DNA of 64,000 bases. It comes from Burkholderiales bacterium. GTDB taxonomy: Bacteria; Pseudomonadota; Gammaproteobacteria; Burkholderiales; Burkholderiaceae_C. The stretch is taken from NCBI GenBank assembly GCA_017302505.1, contig JAFLDH010000002.1, positions 1-64,000 on the forward strand, written 5' to 3'. How positions within the stretch are numbered: the stretch's first letter is position 1; the number at the start of each line of letters is the position of its first letter. This document shows, in pieces, positions 25,171 through 34,883 of this stretch. The notes under the pieces are model-generated. The model had not been told where the DNA came from. It ran no database searches and saw nothing but the letters and a program-made list of their open reading frames with translations. The position numbers and the translations under genes are program-made.

Positions 25171-25881
25171 ATGGACACCGAACCGCGCCTGCTGCAGCCC
25201 ACCCGACTTCTCGACTTCACGCACCCTGCCATCGATACCCTGGTCGAGAGGCGGGGCTGGCGACAGCTGCCCGCGTTCGAGCGGATCGGTGCGGTCTACG
25301 ACTTCGTGCGCAACGAGATCGCCTTCGGCTACAACGCCAGCGACGAACTGCCGGCCTCGGCCGTGCTCGCCGACGGAGTCGGCCAGTGCAACACGAAGAG
25401 CACGCTGCTGATGGCCCTGATGCGCGCCGTCGGCATCCGCTGCCGATTCCACGGCTTCACCATCGACAAGCCGCTGCAGAAGGGTGCGATCACCGGCATC
25501 GCCTACGCGCTGGCCCCCCAGCGGATCATCCACAGTTGGGTGGAAGTCGACTTCGACGGGCGCTGGGTCAATCTCGAAGGCTTCATTCTGGACGCGCCCT
25601 ACTTGGCCAGCCTCCAGCGGCGGTTTCCGGACCACCGGCGCTTCTGCGGCTACGGGGCGGCCACGCCCGACCTGTCCGCGCCCGCGGTCGAGTGGCGCGG
25701 ACAGGACACCTACATCCAGAAGGACGGCATTGCCGACGACTTCGGCGTCCTCGAAAGTCCCGACGCGTTCTATGCCCGGCACGGCTCGAACCTCTCCGGG
25801 CTCAAGCGATGGCTGTACTCGCATGTGATCCGGCATCGCATGAACGCTCAGGTCCGGCGTATCCGTGCCGAAAAGTGGTGA
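25171..25881 (+). CDS. Transglutaminase-like cysteine protease-fold protein
   Basis: This is a 236-residue cytosolic protein with a transglutaminase core. The catalytic Cys73 lies in GVGQCNTKSTLLMALMRAVG, His121 in IIHSWVEVDFDG, and an acidic partner about 15-20 residues on. There is no signal peptide. Such proteins may cleave or cross-link peptide bonds; the substrate is unknown. It is placed directly behind cadA, so it is probably co-induced by metal. Confidence 0.8.
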   Translation: MDTEPRLLQPTRLLDFTHPAIDTLVERRGWRQLPAFERIGAVYDFVRNEIAFGYNASDELPASAVLADGVGQCNTKSTLLMALMRAVGIRCRFHGFTIDKPLQKGAITGIAYALAPQRIIHSWVEVDFDGRWVNLEGFILDAPYLASLQRRFPDHRRFCGYGAATPDLSAPAVEWRGQDTYIQKDGIADDFGVLESPDAFYARHGSNLSGLKRWLYSHVIRHRMNAQVRRIRAEKW

Positions 25882-25945
25882 CGCCGGTCACTGCGATCAG
25901 CCTTCGGAACCGTCCCCAAACTCTGTAGCTGCTAGACTCTTTTAC

Positions 25946-26308
25946 ATGCGCCGCTGGCTCGCCGTTCTCATGCTCGCCCTGTTGCCGCTCCAGTTCAGCT
26001 GGGCGGCCGTGGCGGTGTATTGCGGACACGAGAGTGACCCGCAAGCCCAGCACCTGGGACACCACGAGCACCAGCACTCCGGCCAAGCCACTGCCGACCA
26101 CGACAGTGCGCCGGCGGACCAGAACGCGCCGGCTGGGTTCGACTTCGATTGCGGCCACTGTCATGGCACCTGCGCCAGTATGCCCGCGCCTCTGGACGGC
26201 CTGGCGCCGCCCATCGTGGTCTCGCACCCTGTTGCCCCGATCGAGGGCACTCTTCGCACGCTGGCGCAAAGTCCGCCCGAACGCCCTCAGTGGGCGCGCC
26301 TCGCCTGA
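25946..26308 (+). CDS. czcI: CzcI-type small periplasmic protein, second copy
   Basis: This is a 120-residue secreted protein. The signal peptide is MRRWLAVLMLALLPLQFSWA, followed by YCGHE, a His-rich stretch (HLGHHEHQHSG, residues 36-46) and CGHCHGTC, a dense potential metal site. It heads the second czc operon as its paralogue (9068) heads the first. The C-terminal third is unconserved. Confidence 0.82.
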   Translation: MRRWLAVLMLALLPLQFSWAAVAVYCGHESDPQAQHLGHHEHQHSGQATADHDSAPADQNAPAGFDFDCGHCHGTCASMPAPLDGLAPPIVVSHPVAPIEGTLRTLAQSPPERPQWARLA

Positions 26309-26458
26309 TCGGCGGGGCGGGTTTCCAGCCTTCCTGAATCCCGTCCGCGCCTGAGCGCGTTGCCGTGGCTCGGCCTCGGCAACCTGTTTGGGTCGGCGCG
26401 ACCGCTTGGTCGCTGCCCGCCGGTCTCCCGTGTCTTCCCTATCGCACTGGAGCATCGG

Positions 26459-27724
26459 ATGCATTCGCGAACACGAACGACAATTGGTGTGCGGCACATC
26501 CTCGCTGCCGCCGTCCTGGCCGGGGCCACCGCCGGCGCGGTGGCGCAAGTCTCTGCAACCCGCACGCCCGGCACGCCGGGCCTGAAGGAATTCTTCGAGG
26601 CCGCCTGGGCGCGTCAGCCCGAGGCGCTGGCGCTGCAGAACCGCCGTGAAGCCGCGCAGGCGCAGCGCCGTGCGGCCGAATCCTGGACCCCTGAGCCACC
26701 GGCGCTCGGAGTCAGCTACAAGTCCGACCGCCTCACCGGCAACGACGGCGCCCGTGAACTCGAGGTTGGGGTGGCCGTGCCCTTGTGGCTGCCCGGCGAA
26801 CGCAGCAGCAGCGGCGCACTGGCAGAAGCCGAAGCCGCTGCCTTGGAGAGCCGTTCGCAGGCAGCCCGCATGCGCCTGGCTGCGAAGATTCGAGAGGTCT
26901 GGTGGGCCTGGCAGCGCGCCGGGGTCGAAGTCAATATCGCCCGTGGCCAGCTTGATAGCGCCCGTCGGCTCGCCGCCGATGTCTCGCGCCGCGCGAAGGC
27001 CGGTGAGCTGGCACGTGCGGATCAGCACCAGGCCGATGGCGCAGTGGCGGCGGCAGAAGCCGGCCTGGCGCAGGCCGAGGCTGGAGCCATGGTGGCACTG
27101 CAGCAGCTTAAGGCCCTGTCGGGCAGTGCGATCGGAACGGCACCCGCAATGACAGTCGCGTCCGAACCGGAGCCTTCCTCAGGCGAGGGGGCCACCCATC
27201 CGGAGATCACGGAGTTGCAGGACCGAGCCAACGCCGCCGAGCGTGCTGCGGCATTGGCGGCAACACAGTCACGCGCCAACCCGGAACTGGCGCTGGCCAC
27301 GACCCGGGACCGCGGCATCTCCGGCGAAGCCTACGGCCAGACGGTCAGGCTGGCGATTCTTATCCCGTTTGGTGGTGGGCCGCGACATGACAGCCGAGTG
27401 GCCAGTGCGCTCGCCGATGCCGCCGAGGCCAAAGCCCAGCTCGCGCTCGACCGGGTCCGGCTGGAGTCCGAACGTGGCGCCGCCGTGGCCAGGGTCGAAG
27501 CTGCCAGGGTCCAGCTGGCAGCGGCGGAACGCCGGGCGACGCTGGCGCGCGAGACGCGAGGCTTCTTCGAGAAGTCGTTCCGGCTCGGCGAGACCGATCT
27601 GCCAACGCGGCTTCGCATCGAGGCCGAGGCGGCCGAGGCCGAGCGGCAGGCCGCGCGCAGCCGCATCGACTTGGCAGCCGCAATCTCCTCCTGGCGCCAG
27701 ACGCTGGGCCTGCTGCCGCTATGA
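26459..27724 (+). CDS. czcC: CzcC/CnrC-type outer-membrane efflux protein, second copy
   Basis: This is a 421-residue TolC-family protein. The signal peptide (residues 1-35) ends near AVAQV. The two helical TolC repeats are alanine-rich and coiled-coil. It is distant from the first CzcC, in line with the different permease it serves. The start at 26459 is preferred because GGAG lies seven bases before it and it begins a proper signal peptide; the open frame extends upstream without one. Confidence 0.85.
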   Translation: MHSRTRTTIGVRHILAAAVLAGATAGAVAQVSATRTPGTPGLKEFFEAAWARQPEALALQNRREAAQAQRRAAESWTPEPPALGVSYKSDRLTGNDGARELEVGVAVPLWLPGERSSSGALAEAEAAALESRSQAARMRLAAKIREVWWAWQRAGVEVNIARGQLDSARRLAADVSRRAKAGELARADQHQADGAVAAAEAGLAQAEAGAMVALQQLKALSGSAIGTAPAMTVASEPEPSSGEGATHPEITELQDRANAAERAAALAATQSRANPELALATTRDRGISGEAYGQTVRLAILIPFGGGPRHDSRVASALADAAEAKAQLALDRVRLESERGAAVARVEAARVQLAAAERRATLARETRGFFEKSFRLGETDLPTRLRIEAEAAEAERQAARSRIDLAAAISSWRQTLGLLPL

Positions 27725-27764
27725 CATGCGACCCGAATACACACCCATCAAGCGGACCCTCACC

Positions 27765-28319
27765 ATGAGACTGACATCTTTCGCTGCGGCGCTCTGCATC
27801 GCGGCAGCCGCCCTCCTGCCCCCCCTGGCCCGCGCAGGCGAGGGCCACGACCATGGTGGAGCTGCCCCTGCGGTCACCGGCCCGGCCCTGCCCCGCTTTG
27901 CCGCCGTGTCGGAGACCTTCGAGCTGGTCGGCGTGGTCAACGGCAAGCAGATCACGCTGTACCTGGATCGTGCCGCCGATAACACGCCCGTCACCGACGC
28001 ACAGATCGAGCTCGAGATCGCCGGCGTAAAGCACAAGGCCGAGAAGCACGAGGACACGTTCGAGATCGTGCTCCCGGCAAATCCGGAACCCGGCGTCATG
28101 CCGATCACAGCCACCGTGATGGCCGGTCCGGACACCGACCTGCTTGCTGGCGAACTCGACGTTCACGAAGAGGCACATGCCGACGACGGTGGCCACGCGC
28201 ACAGCTGGCGTGAGTATGCCGGCTGGGCCGCGGGTGCCGTCGCTGCGCTGGTCGTCCTGATCGTCATCCGCCGCCGCGTGGCGGCCAACCGCCAGTCCCG
28301 CGTCGGAGCCGCCGCATGA
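27765..28319 (+). CDS. Periplasmic protein with C-terminal anchor, between czcC and czcB
   Basis: This is a 184-residue protein with a signal peptide (residues 1-24), a His-containing GEGHDHGG start, a beta-rich domain (VNGKQITLYLDRAADNTPV), then EEAHADDGGHAHSW and a C-terminal membrane helix (WAAGAVAALVVLIVI) with an Arg-rich end. The two His clusters suggest metal binding at the membrane surface. The family is known only from efflux operons; it may act as an accessory to the adaptor, which it overlaps by ATGA. An in-frame ATG at 27726 is an alternative start but lacks a signal-like N-terminus. Confidence 0.7.
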   Translation: MRLTSFAAALCIAAAALLPPLARAGEGHDHGGAAPAVTGPALPRFAAVSETFELVGVVNGKQITLYLDRAADNTPVTDAQIELEIAGVKHKAEKHEDTFEIVLPANPEPGVMPITATVMAGPDTDLLAGELDVHEEAHADDGGHAHSWREYAGWAAGAVAALVVLIVIRRRVAANRQSRVGAAA

Positions 28320-29452
28320 AGCCTCTTTACATATCCACCCTCACGGCCGTCGCCGCCGCGCCCCTCGCTTCCCTGATGATGCTTCTTGCGGGCGCAACTC
28401 CTGCGTGGGCTGGCGCAGGCCACGACCACGGCGATGCGCCTGGTGCACCGAGCGCCAACGGGCCGCAGCGCCTGCCCGACGGCAGCGTATTCCTGCCCAA
28501 GCCTGCGCAGCGCCAGCTCAGCGTGCGCACGCTGGTCGCCGAGGCCGGCGATCTGCCGCGCTCGTTCGAGCTAAACGGCAAGGTCGTGATGGACCCGAAC
28601 GCCGGCGGTAAGGTCCAGCCGCTGAATGCGGGCCGCATCGAGCCCGGTCCCCGCGGCCTGCCAAGCGCCGGGCAGCCGGTGCGCAAGGGCGAGGTGCTGG
28701 CGTATGTCGTGCCCTCTGCTGCGCCAATCGAGCGTTCGAACCAGGCGGCGCAACTGGCCGAACTGCGCGCGGCCAAGTCGCTGGCCGACAAGCGCGTGGC
28801 ACGCCTGAACGAGCTGGCCGACACCGTGCCGCGCAAGGACATCGAGGCCGCCGAGAGCGAAGCGCAGAGCCTGGCCGAGCGCATTACCGCCGTGGGCACC
28901 GGGCTGGCCTCGAGAGAAGCCCTGACGGCACCGGTGTCGGGCGTCATCGCCTCGTCGCATGTCGTGGCTGGCCAGGTCGTAGACGCCCGCGAACTCGTCT
29001 TCGAGATCGTCGATCCGGCGCGCCTGCACATCGAGGCGGTGGCCTTCGACCCTGCGATCGCCTCTGGCATCGGGCGCGCCACCCTGGCGGTGGGCAACGA
29101 GCGCGTACCTCTCAGCTTTGTCGGTGCCGCCCGCAGCCTGCGCGAGCAGGCCCTGCCGCTGACCTTCCGCGCCCAGGGCAAGGCGCTGTCCGCGCTGGCC
29201 GTCGGTCAGCCGGTGCGCGTGTACGTACAGGGCAAGGAGCAGGTCGGGGGCATCGCGGTGCCCGTCGCGTCGTTGATGAAGAACCCGGCCAATCAGACCA
29301 TCGTCTGGGTGAAGACCGCTCCGGAGCGCTTCGAGCCTCGCACGGTGACCGTGGAGCCGCTGGACGGCGTATCGGTCGCGGTGACCTCGGGACTGAAGGC
29401 CGGAGACCGCGTTGCCACGCAAGGCGCCACCCTGATCAACCAGGTGCGCTGA
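28316..29452 (+). CDS. czcB: CzcB-type periplasmic adaptor, second copy
   Basis: This is a 378-residue membrane-fusion protein. The signal peptide ends near AWAGAGHDHGDAPG (His-rich mature start, residues 33-46). Barrel-sandwich halves flank a coiled-coil hairpin (about 145-205), then the beta-barrel and membrane-proximal domains follow. Unlike the first CzcB it has no lipobox. It lies two bases from the permease gene. Confidence 0.88.
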   Translation: MKPLYISTLTAVAAAPLASLMMLLAGATPAWAGAGHDHGDAPGAPSANGPQRLPDGSVFLPKPAQRQLSVRTLVAEAGDLPRSFELNGKVVMDPNAGGKVQPLNAGRIEPGPRGLPSAGQPVRKGEVLAYVVPSAAPIERSNQAAQLAELRAAKSLADKRVARLNELADTVPRKDIEAAESEAQSLAERITAVGTGLASREALTAPVSGVIASSHVVAGQVVDARELVFEIVDPARLHIEAVAFDPAIASGIGRATLAVGNERVPLSFVGAARSLREQALPLTFRAQGKALSALAVGQPVRVYVQGKEQVGGIAVPVASLMKNPANQTIVWVKTAPERFEPRTVTVEPLDGVSVAVTSGLKAGDRVATQGATLINQVR

Positions 29453-29453
29453 C

Positions 29454-32400
29454 ATGTTCAAGTGGCTCCTCGACAACAGCCTGGCCAACCGGCTGCTGGT
29501 GATCATCGGCAGCGTCGTGCTGATGGCCTATGGCGCGTTCACGCTGTCCCGGACACCGGTGGACGTCTTCCCCGATCTCAACAAGCCCACCGTCACGATC
29601 ATGACCGAGGCCGGCGGCATGGCCGCCGAGGAGGTCGAACAGCTCATCACCTTCCCGCTCGAGACGACGATGAACGGCCTGCCCGGCGTGGAGAGCGTGC
29701 GCTCCACCTCGTCGGCCGGCCTGTCCTTCCTCTACGTCACCTTCGACTGGAGCACCGACATCTTTCGTGCCCGCCAGCTCGTCGCCGAGCGGCTGGCATC
29801 GATGGAGGAAGGTCTGGCCGAAGGCGTGGTGCCTCGCATGGGGCCGATCAGCTCGATCATGGGCGAGATCATGCAGATCGCGATTCCCGTCGACCCGCAG
29901 AAGATCAGCCCGATGGCGGTGCGGGAGTACGCCGACTGGGTGCTGCGGCCGCGGCTGCTCTCGGTACCGGGCGTTGCACAGGTCATCCCGATCGGCGGCG
30001 AGGTGCGGCAGTTCCAGGTGCAGCCGAACACGGCGCGCATGGCCGAGCTCGGCATCACGCACGACCAACTGGAAGCGGCGCTGAAGGGCTTCTCGGCGAA
30101 CACCTCGGGTGGCTTCCTCGAGCTGAACGGCCGTGAGTACCTGATACGCAACCTGGGCCGCACTTCTCGCCTGGACGACCTGAAGAACCTCGCGATCAGC
30201 GCGAACAAGGGCCAGCCGATCCTGCTGCGCCAGATCGCCGAGGTGACCTTCGCCGCGGCCATCAAGCGCGGCGACGCAGGCTTCGAGGGCAAGCCGGCCG
30301 TGATCCTGGGCATCCAGAAGCAGCCGACCGCGGACACGATTGCGCTCACGAAGTCGATCGAGGAGGCGCTGGTGGGCCTTAAAGCCTCGCTGCCGGCCGG
30401 CATGGAAGCGCCACGCGTCACCTTCCGCCAGGCCAGCTTCATCGAAGCCTCGATCACCACGCTGCAGGGCAAGCTGATCGGCGCGTCGTTGTTCGTGGCC
30501 GCGATCCTCTTCTTCTTCCTCGGCACGCTGCGGCCGACGGTGATCGCGTTGACGGCGATTCCAGTGTCGATCTTCATCACCGCGCTGGTGTTCCGCTACT
30601 TCGGACTGTCGATCAACACCATGACGCTGGGCGGCCTGGCCATCGCGATCGGCGGCCTGGTCGACGACGCCGTCGTCGGCGTCGAGAACGTGCTTCGTCG
30701 CCTGAAAGAGGACCGGGCCAAGCACCCCGAGCACCGTCTTCATCCTATCGAGGTCGTGGGTCGCGCGACGATGGAAGTTCGCTCGGCGATCCTGTACGCC
30801 ACGGTGATCATCGTCCTGGTCTTCATCCCGCTGTTCGCGCTGCCTGGACTCGAGGGCAAGCTGTTCGTGCCGCTGGGGATCGCCTTCATCGTGTCCACGC
30901 TCGCCTCGCTGGTGGTGTCGGTCACGATCACCCCGGTACTGAGCTTCTATCTGCTGCCGCGGATGAAGAACCTCGACCACGGCGACACCAAGGTGCTTGC
31001 CTGGCTCAAGGCCCGCTACAGCAGCAGCCTTCAGGCCGTGCTGGCCCGGCCGAAGGCGGCGCTCGCTGCCGCCGGCTTCGCGGTGGTCGCCGCCGCCGCT
31101 GCCGTGCCATTCTTCCCGACAACCTTCCTGCCACCGTTCAACGAAGGCACCCTGCTGATTGGCCTGCGCCTGAACCCCGGCGTCACGCTCTCGGAAAGCT
31201 CGGCGGTCGCACGCCAGGCCGAGACGCTGGTCAGCCAGGTGCCCGAGGTGACCCACGTCGGGCGTCGCAGCGGCCGGGCCGAGCTGGACGAGCATGCCGA
31301 GGGCGTTCACGTCAGCGAGCTGGACGTCGGCATCGTGCCGACCGCGGAGCTCAAGCGGTCGATGAACGAGGTCAAGGCCGACATCCGGGCGAAGCTGGCC
31401 AACCTGCCTGCGGCCATCGAGATTGGCCAGCCGATCTCGCACCGCATTGACCACATGCTCTCCGGCGTGCGCTCGCAGATCGCGGTCAAGATCTATGGCG
31501 AGGATCTCGATGCGCTGCGCGGCCAGGCCGATGCCTTGAGGCAGCGCCTGGCCACGATCCCCGGCATCGCCGACCTGCAGATCGAGAAACAGGTGCTCGC
31601 TCCACAGATCAAGGTGCGCGTGGACTACGCGGCGGCAGCCCAATATGGCTTGCCGGCGCCGCAAGTTCTCGCCATGCTGCAAAGCCTGGTCGAGGGTGAG
31701 AAGATCACTCAGATCGTCGAGGGCGGCCGGCGCTTCGCGCTGGTGATCAAGCTGCCGGAGTCGGCACGCTCGATCGAGGGCCTGAGCCAGATCCTGATCG
31801 AGACGCCGACCGGCCGCATCCCGCTGTCGAAGGTCGCCTCCATCGAGGACGGAGACGGCCCCAACCAGATCAGCCGCGACGACGGCAAGCGGCGCATCGT
31901 GCTGTCGGCCAACGCCTCGGGCCGCGCGCTGTCGGAGATCGTCGCCGACATCCGCAAGATCGTCGCGGAATCGAAGCTGCCCGAGGGCTACTTCATCACG
32001 CTGGGCGGCCAGTTCCAGGCGCAGGAGGAAGCCTCGCGCCTGGTCGGCCTGCTGTCGATCGTCTCGCTGGTGCTGATGTTCGTGGTGCTGTACAGCCGCT
32101 ACAAGTCCACGACGCTGTCGGCGCTCATCATGGTGAACATCCCGCTGGCCCTGGTCGGCGCGGTGATCGGGTTGTGGCTGTCGGGTCAGCCGCTGTCGGT
32201 GGCCGCGCTGGTCGGCTTCATTACCCTGGCCGGCATCTCGGTGCGCAATGGCATCCTGAAGGTCAGCCACTACATCAACCTGATGCGCTTCGAAGGCGAG
32301 GCCTTCGACACGAAGATGATCGTGCGCGGCTCGCTCGAACGGTTGAGCCCAGTGCTGATGACGGCGCTTGTCACGGCCTTTGCGCTGGCGCCACTGCTCT

Positions 32401-32573
32401 TTGAGGCCGAGCGCCCCGGCACCGAGGTGCTGCACCCGGTGGCCGTGGTGATCTTCTCCGGCCTGATCAGCTCGACGCTGCTCGACACGTTCCTCACGCC
32501 CGCGATGTTCTGGCTCTTCGGCCGCAAGGATGCCGAGCGGCTGATGGACGACAGGGATGCCGACGCCCTGTGA
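29454..32573 (+). CDS. czcA: Heavy-metal RND efflux permease, second type
   Basis: This is a 1039-residue, twelve-helix proton-driven exporter. The N-terminus MFKWLLDNSLANRLLVII and both periplasmic loops fit HME-RND pumps. The helix 4 signature is GGLVDDAVVGVENVLRRL near residues 398-415, with two adjacent aspartates, distinct from the DGAVVMVEN form of the first CzcA. This places the pump in a different HME subgroup, but the metal cannot be assigned with confidence. Confidence 0.9.
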   Translation: MFKWLLDNSLANRLLVIIGSVVLMAYGAFTLSRTPVDVFPDLNKPTVTIMTEAGGMAAEEVEQLITFPLETTMNGLPGVESVRSTSSAGLSFLYVTFDWSTDIFRARQLVAERLASMEEGLAEGVVPRMGPISSIMGEIMQIAIPVDPQKISPMAVREYADWVLRPRLLSVPGVAQVIPIGGEVRQFQVQPNTARMAELGITHDQLEAALKGFSANTSGGFLELNGREYLIRNLGRTSRLDDLKNLAISANKGQPILLRQIAEVTFAAAIKRGDAGFEGKPAVILGIQKQPTADTIALTKSIEEALVGLKASLPAGMEAPRVTFRQASFIEASITTLQGKLIGASLFVAAILFFFLGTLRPTVIALTAIPVSIFITALVFRYFGLSINTMTLGGLAIAIGGLVDDAVVGVENVLRRLKEDRAKHPEHRLHPIEVVGRATMEVRSAILYATVIIVLVFIPLFALPGLEGKLFVPLGIAFIVSTLASLVVSVTITPVLSFYLLPRMKNLDHGDTKVLAWLKARYSSSLQAVLARPKAALAAAGFAVVAAAAAVPFFPTTFLPPFNEGTLLIGLRLNPGVTLSESSAVARQAETLVSQVPEVTHVGRRSGRAELDEHAEGVHVSELDVGIVPTAELKRSMNEVKADIRAKLANLPAAIEIGQPISHRIDHMLSGVRSQIAVKIYGEDLDALRGQADALRQRLATIPGIADLQIEKQVLAPQIKVRVDYAAAAQYGLPAPQVLAMLQSLVEGEKITQIVEGGRRFALVIKLPESARSIEGLSQILIETPTGRIPLSKVASIEDGDGPNQISRDDGKRRIVLSANASGRALSEIVADIRKIVAESKLPEGYFITLGGQFQAQEEASRLVGLLSIVSLVLMFVVLYSRYKSTTLSALIMVNIPLALVGAVIGLWLSGQPLSVAALVGFITLAGISVRNGILKVSHYINLMRFEGEAFDTKMIVRGSLERLSPVLMTALVTAFALAPLLFEAERPGTEVLHPVAVVIFSGLISSTLLDTFLTPAMFWLFGRKDAERLMDDRDADAL

Positions 32574-32622
32574 CCACGTTCTGCCTATCCCAATTCCCAC
32601 CCACCACCCTGAAAGGACTCCC

Positions 32623-33009
32623 ATGAAGATACACGCCGTATTCACCTCCGTCGCCCTCGCTCTTGCCGGCTCGGCCTTCGCCGCGGGCGACAAGCACGAC
32701 CATGCCCACGAACACAAGCCGCTGCACGGCGGCGTCGTGGTCGAGGTCAAGGACCTGGACTACGAGCTGGTGGCCAAGCCCACCGTGATTCAGTTGTACC
32801 TGCGGGATCACGGCAAGGCCGCAGACGTGTCCAAAGCCAGCGCCAAGGTCACGCTGCTGACCGGCACCGAGAAGCAGGAAGTCGAGCTGAAGCCGGTTGG
32901 CGGCAAGCTTGAAGCCACCGGGAGTTTCAAGGTCAGCCCCGGCACCAAGGCCGTCGCGGTCGTGACCGTGGGCGGCAAGCCGGCCACCGCACGCTTCACC
33001 GTGAAGTGA
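32623..33009 (+). CDS. Small periplasmic protein of czc clusters, second copy
   Basis: This is a 128-residue secreted protein. The signal peptide (residues 1-21, ending AFAAG) is followed by DKHDHAHEHKPLHGG (residues 22-36), a strong candidate metal-binding stretch, then the same beta-rich body as 15549-15920 (VVEVKDLDYELVAKPTVIQLY, ending TARFTVK). It closes the second efflux operon, 49 nt after the permease. Function unknown. Confidence 0.7.
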   Translation: MKIHAVFTSVALALAGSAFAAGDKHDHAHEHKPLHGGVVVEVKDLDYELVAKPTVIQLYLRDHGKAADVSKASAKVTLLTGTEKQEVELKPVGGKLEATGSFKVSPGTKAVAVVTVGGKPATARFTVK

Positions 33010-33050
33010 ACACCACGAGTACCAGCAGACTGATGTGTGCCTCGGTGGTC

Positions 33051-33571
33051 ATGCGCCTCGGTGATCGTGGTCGTCGGGTTGCCTGCTGGCGGGATGTGCC
33101 ACGCCGCCGGCACCCGATCCCACAGCAGAGGTTCCGTCCTGCCACAAGACCAACAAGGGCCGGGTGATCGCCTGCACGGCTGGCCCGTTGCCGAGCCTAA
33201 ACGCCGATGCACAGGCTAAGCAATTTGCGCCCGACCCGAATGGGCTTACCGTGTACGGCGTGCGGCGCAACTGGGGTGACGGCCGAAACGTCGTGAAGGT
33301 CCGGGCAGATTACGGAGCCGCCGTCGAGACCCTGCCGAATACGATGGTGCGCTACAGGTTGAAGCCCGACTCACACACGATCGCCTTCGACTTCGATGGG
33401 CAACGCCCGGTCGCGAAAGTGGCCGGCAAGGCGGGTGAGTTTCGGTAGGTCCGGATCGACGGCATCGTCTGGGCCTGGAAGAGCACGATCACCTGGGCAA
33501 CCGAGTCCGAGGAGTCGATCCGCAAACGGGCTCTGAAGGCGAGGCTCATCGCTGACGCGACGGCGCGCTGA
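33051..33571 (+). pseudogene. Decayed lipoprotein gene (frameshift plus internal TAG)
   Basis: One frame gives LLAGCATPPAPDP, a clear lipobox, then SCHKTNKGRVIACTAGPLP and a soluble domain with NMVRYRLKPDSHTIAFDFDG. This frame meets a stop just before the lipobox, so the signal peptide is in another frame. A TAG at 33446-33448 then interrupts it; reading on gives VRIDGIVWAWKSTITWATE and a natural stop at 33569. The gene is broken twice and is presumed dead. The family is unknown. Confidence 0.6.
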
Positions 33572-33671
33572 TGTTCGCCGACCACCACTCTGGCGGCAGG
33601 TCGTTGGGGCGATGTTCAAGTTGCGGGCGGCGGCTATGTACCCGTACATCCGACAGCTATGGGTCGAGGTG

Positions 33672-33795
33672 TCGAGGTCGTCGTCTCGAAGACCAGTCGT
33701 TCAGGCCAAGATGGATCGGGCGACTGCTCTCAGCCATGGCCGCGAACTGGCCGTCCCGGCCACAAGCAGTCGCACACGACCGTCGGCTTTCTACC
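33672..33795. repeat. Dispersed repeat, copy A
   Basis: This shares several blocks in the same order with 48607-48720: CTCGAAGACC, GACTGCTnTCAGCCA, GGCCGCGAAnTGG and the core CCCGGCCAnnAAnnGTCG. The core at 33755-33772 is identical to 22231-22248. No reading frame is shared. Confidence 0.65.
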
Positions 33796-33835
33796 GCGCC
33801 AGCATGGTGCCGGACTTTGCCGTGCGTCCACACCG

Positions 33836-34720
33836 CTACCCTCGTGCCGCCTGGCCATGCACCCAAGCCAAGAACGCTTCGACCGCCGGACGCTTCGAAT
33901 GCCTGGCCGGATAGACCGCGAAGTGCGCCTTGACCTTCACCGACTTGTCGAGGCCGAACACCGGTCGAAGCTTGCCTTCCTTGATGTGTTTGCCGGCCAT
34001 GGTGGCGCTCTCCAGAGCGACGCCCAGGCCTTGAGCCGCAGCATCGAGCGACATCTGCGCGCGATCGAAGCGAATGCTGAAGCGCTCGGGTGCGCGCTTG
34101 TCGCTGTAGGCGCGGAACCAGTCCGACCACTGCACGACGCTCACGTTGCTCTGGATGAGCGGAACGTCCAGCAACTGCTCCACACGCCGCAACCTTTGTT
34201 CTTGCGCATAAGCTGGGCTGGCCAGCGGCACGATGCGTTCTTCGAATAGCGGCTCAACTACCAGATCTCCCCAGTTGGGCACGCCATAGCGGATATCGAT
34301 GTCGGCCTGTCCCAGCGCAAAGTCGCTGTGGGTATGCGCTGCCGAGAGGTTTAATGCGATGTGCGGGTGTGAATGCGCAAACTCGTGCAATCGCGGCATC
34401 AGCCACAGCGTGGCCAGGCTTGGCGCACAGTGCACGTAAAGGCTGTTGCTAACGCCCTGGCGCAGGTCGTCGGTGGCGGTCGCCAGGGCGGTAATTGCAC
34501 CTCCCACCCGCGACAGGTAGCGCTCGCCGGCCTGGCTCAGGCGTACCCCATGGGCGCTGCGCTCTAGCAGGCGCACACCCAGGAAATCCTCCAGCCGGGC
34601 GATCTGGTGACTCACGGCAGACGCCGTCAGATGAAGTTCGGCCGCGGCAATTGCAAAGCTGCGCCGGCGTGCCACCGCCTCGAAGGCCTGCAGGTTGGCA
34701 ATAGGCGGGATGGCAGCCAT
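33836..34720 (-). CDS. LysR-family regulator (GcvA-like)
   Basis: This is a 294-residue regulator. The N-terminal winged helix (residues 8-65, FEAVARRRSFAIAAAELHLT...SAVSHQIARLE) is followed by a substrate-binding domain (95-290). It is divergent from the SDR-TRAP-transketolase genes, the classical LysR arrangement, so it probably controls them and responds to their substrate. The start at 34720 gives a standard N-terminus; a GTG five codons earlier is possible. Two tandem dyads lie in the divergent gap. Confidence 0.85.
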   Translation of the reverse strand: MAAIPPIANLQAFEAVARRRSFAIAAAELHLTASAVSHQIARLEDFLGVRLLERSAHGVRLSQAGERYLSRVGGAITALATATDDLRQGVSNSLYVHCAPSLATLWLMPRLHEFAHSHPHIALNLSAAHTHSDFALGQADIDIRYGVPNWGDLVVEPLFEERIVPLASPAYAQEQRLRRVEQLLDVPLIQSNVSVVQWSDWFRAYSDKRAPERFSIRFDRAQMSLDAAAQGLGVALESATMAGKHIKEGKLRPVFGLDKSVKVKAHFAVYPARHSKRPAVEAFLAWVHGQAARG

Positions 34721-34740
34721 CGGGTGAACCCTCACGTCAC

Positions 34741-34782
34741 ATGACGAAGCGTCATCTTACGGTGACAAGACTTCGCTTGTCA
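34741..34782. promoter_or_regulatory. Tandem inverted repeats in the LysR/SDR gap
   Basis: ATGACG-AAG-CGTCAT (34741-34755) and TGACAAG-ACTTCG-CTTGTCA (34763-34782) are both perfect dyads. They lie between the divergent regulator and the SDR gene and are good candidates for its binding sites. Confidence 0.6.
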
Positions 34783-34883
34783 TCAACCAAGCCCGCTCCG
34801 AAGATTCGGTCCATGGACGGCACAACCCGTCCCGCACGGTGGCGCAAGCCACGAACCCGATTCACTTTGTGGAGACACCGCTC

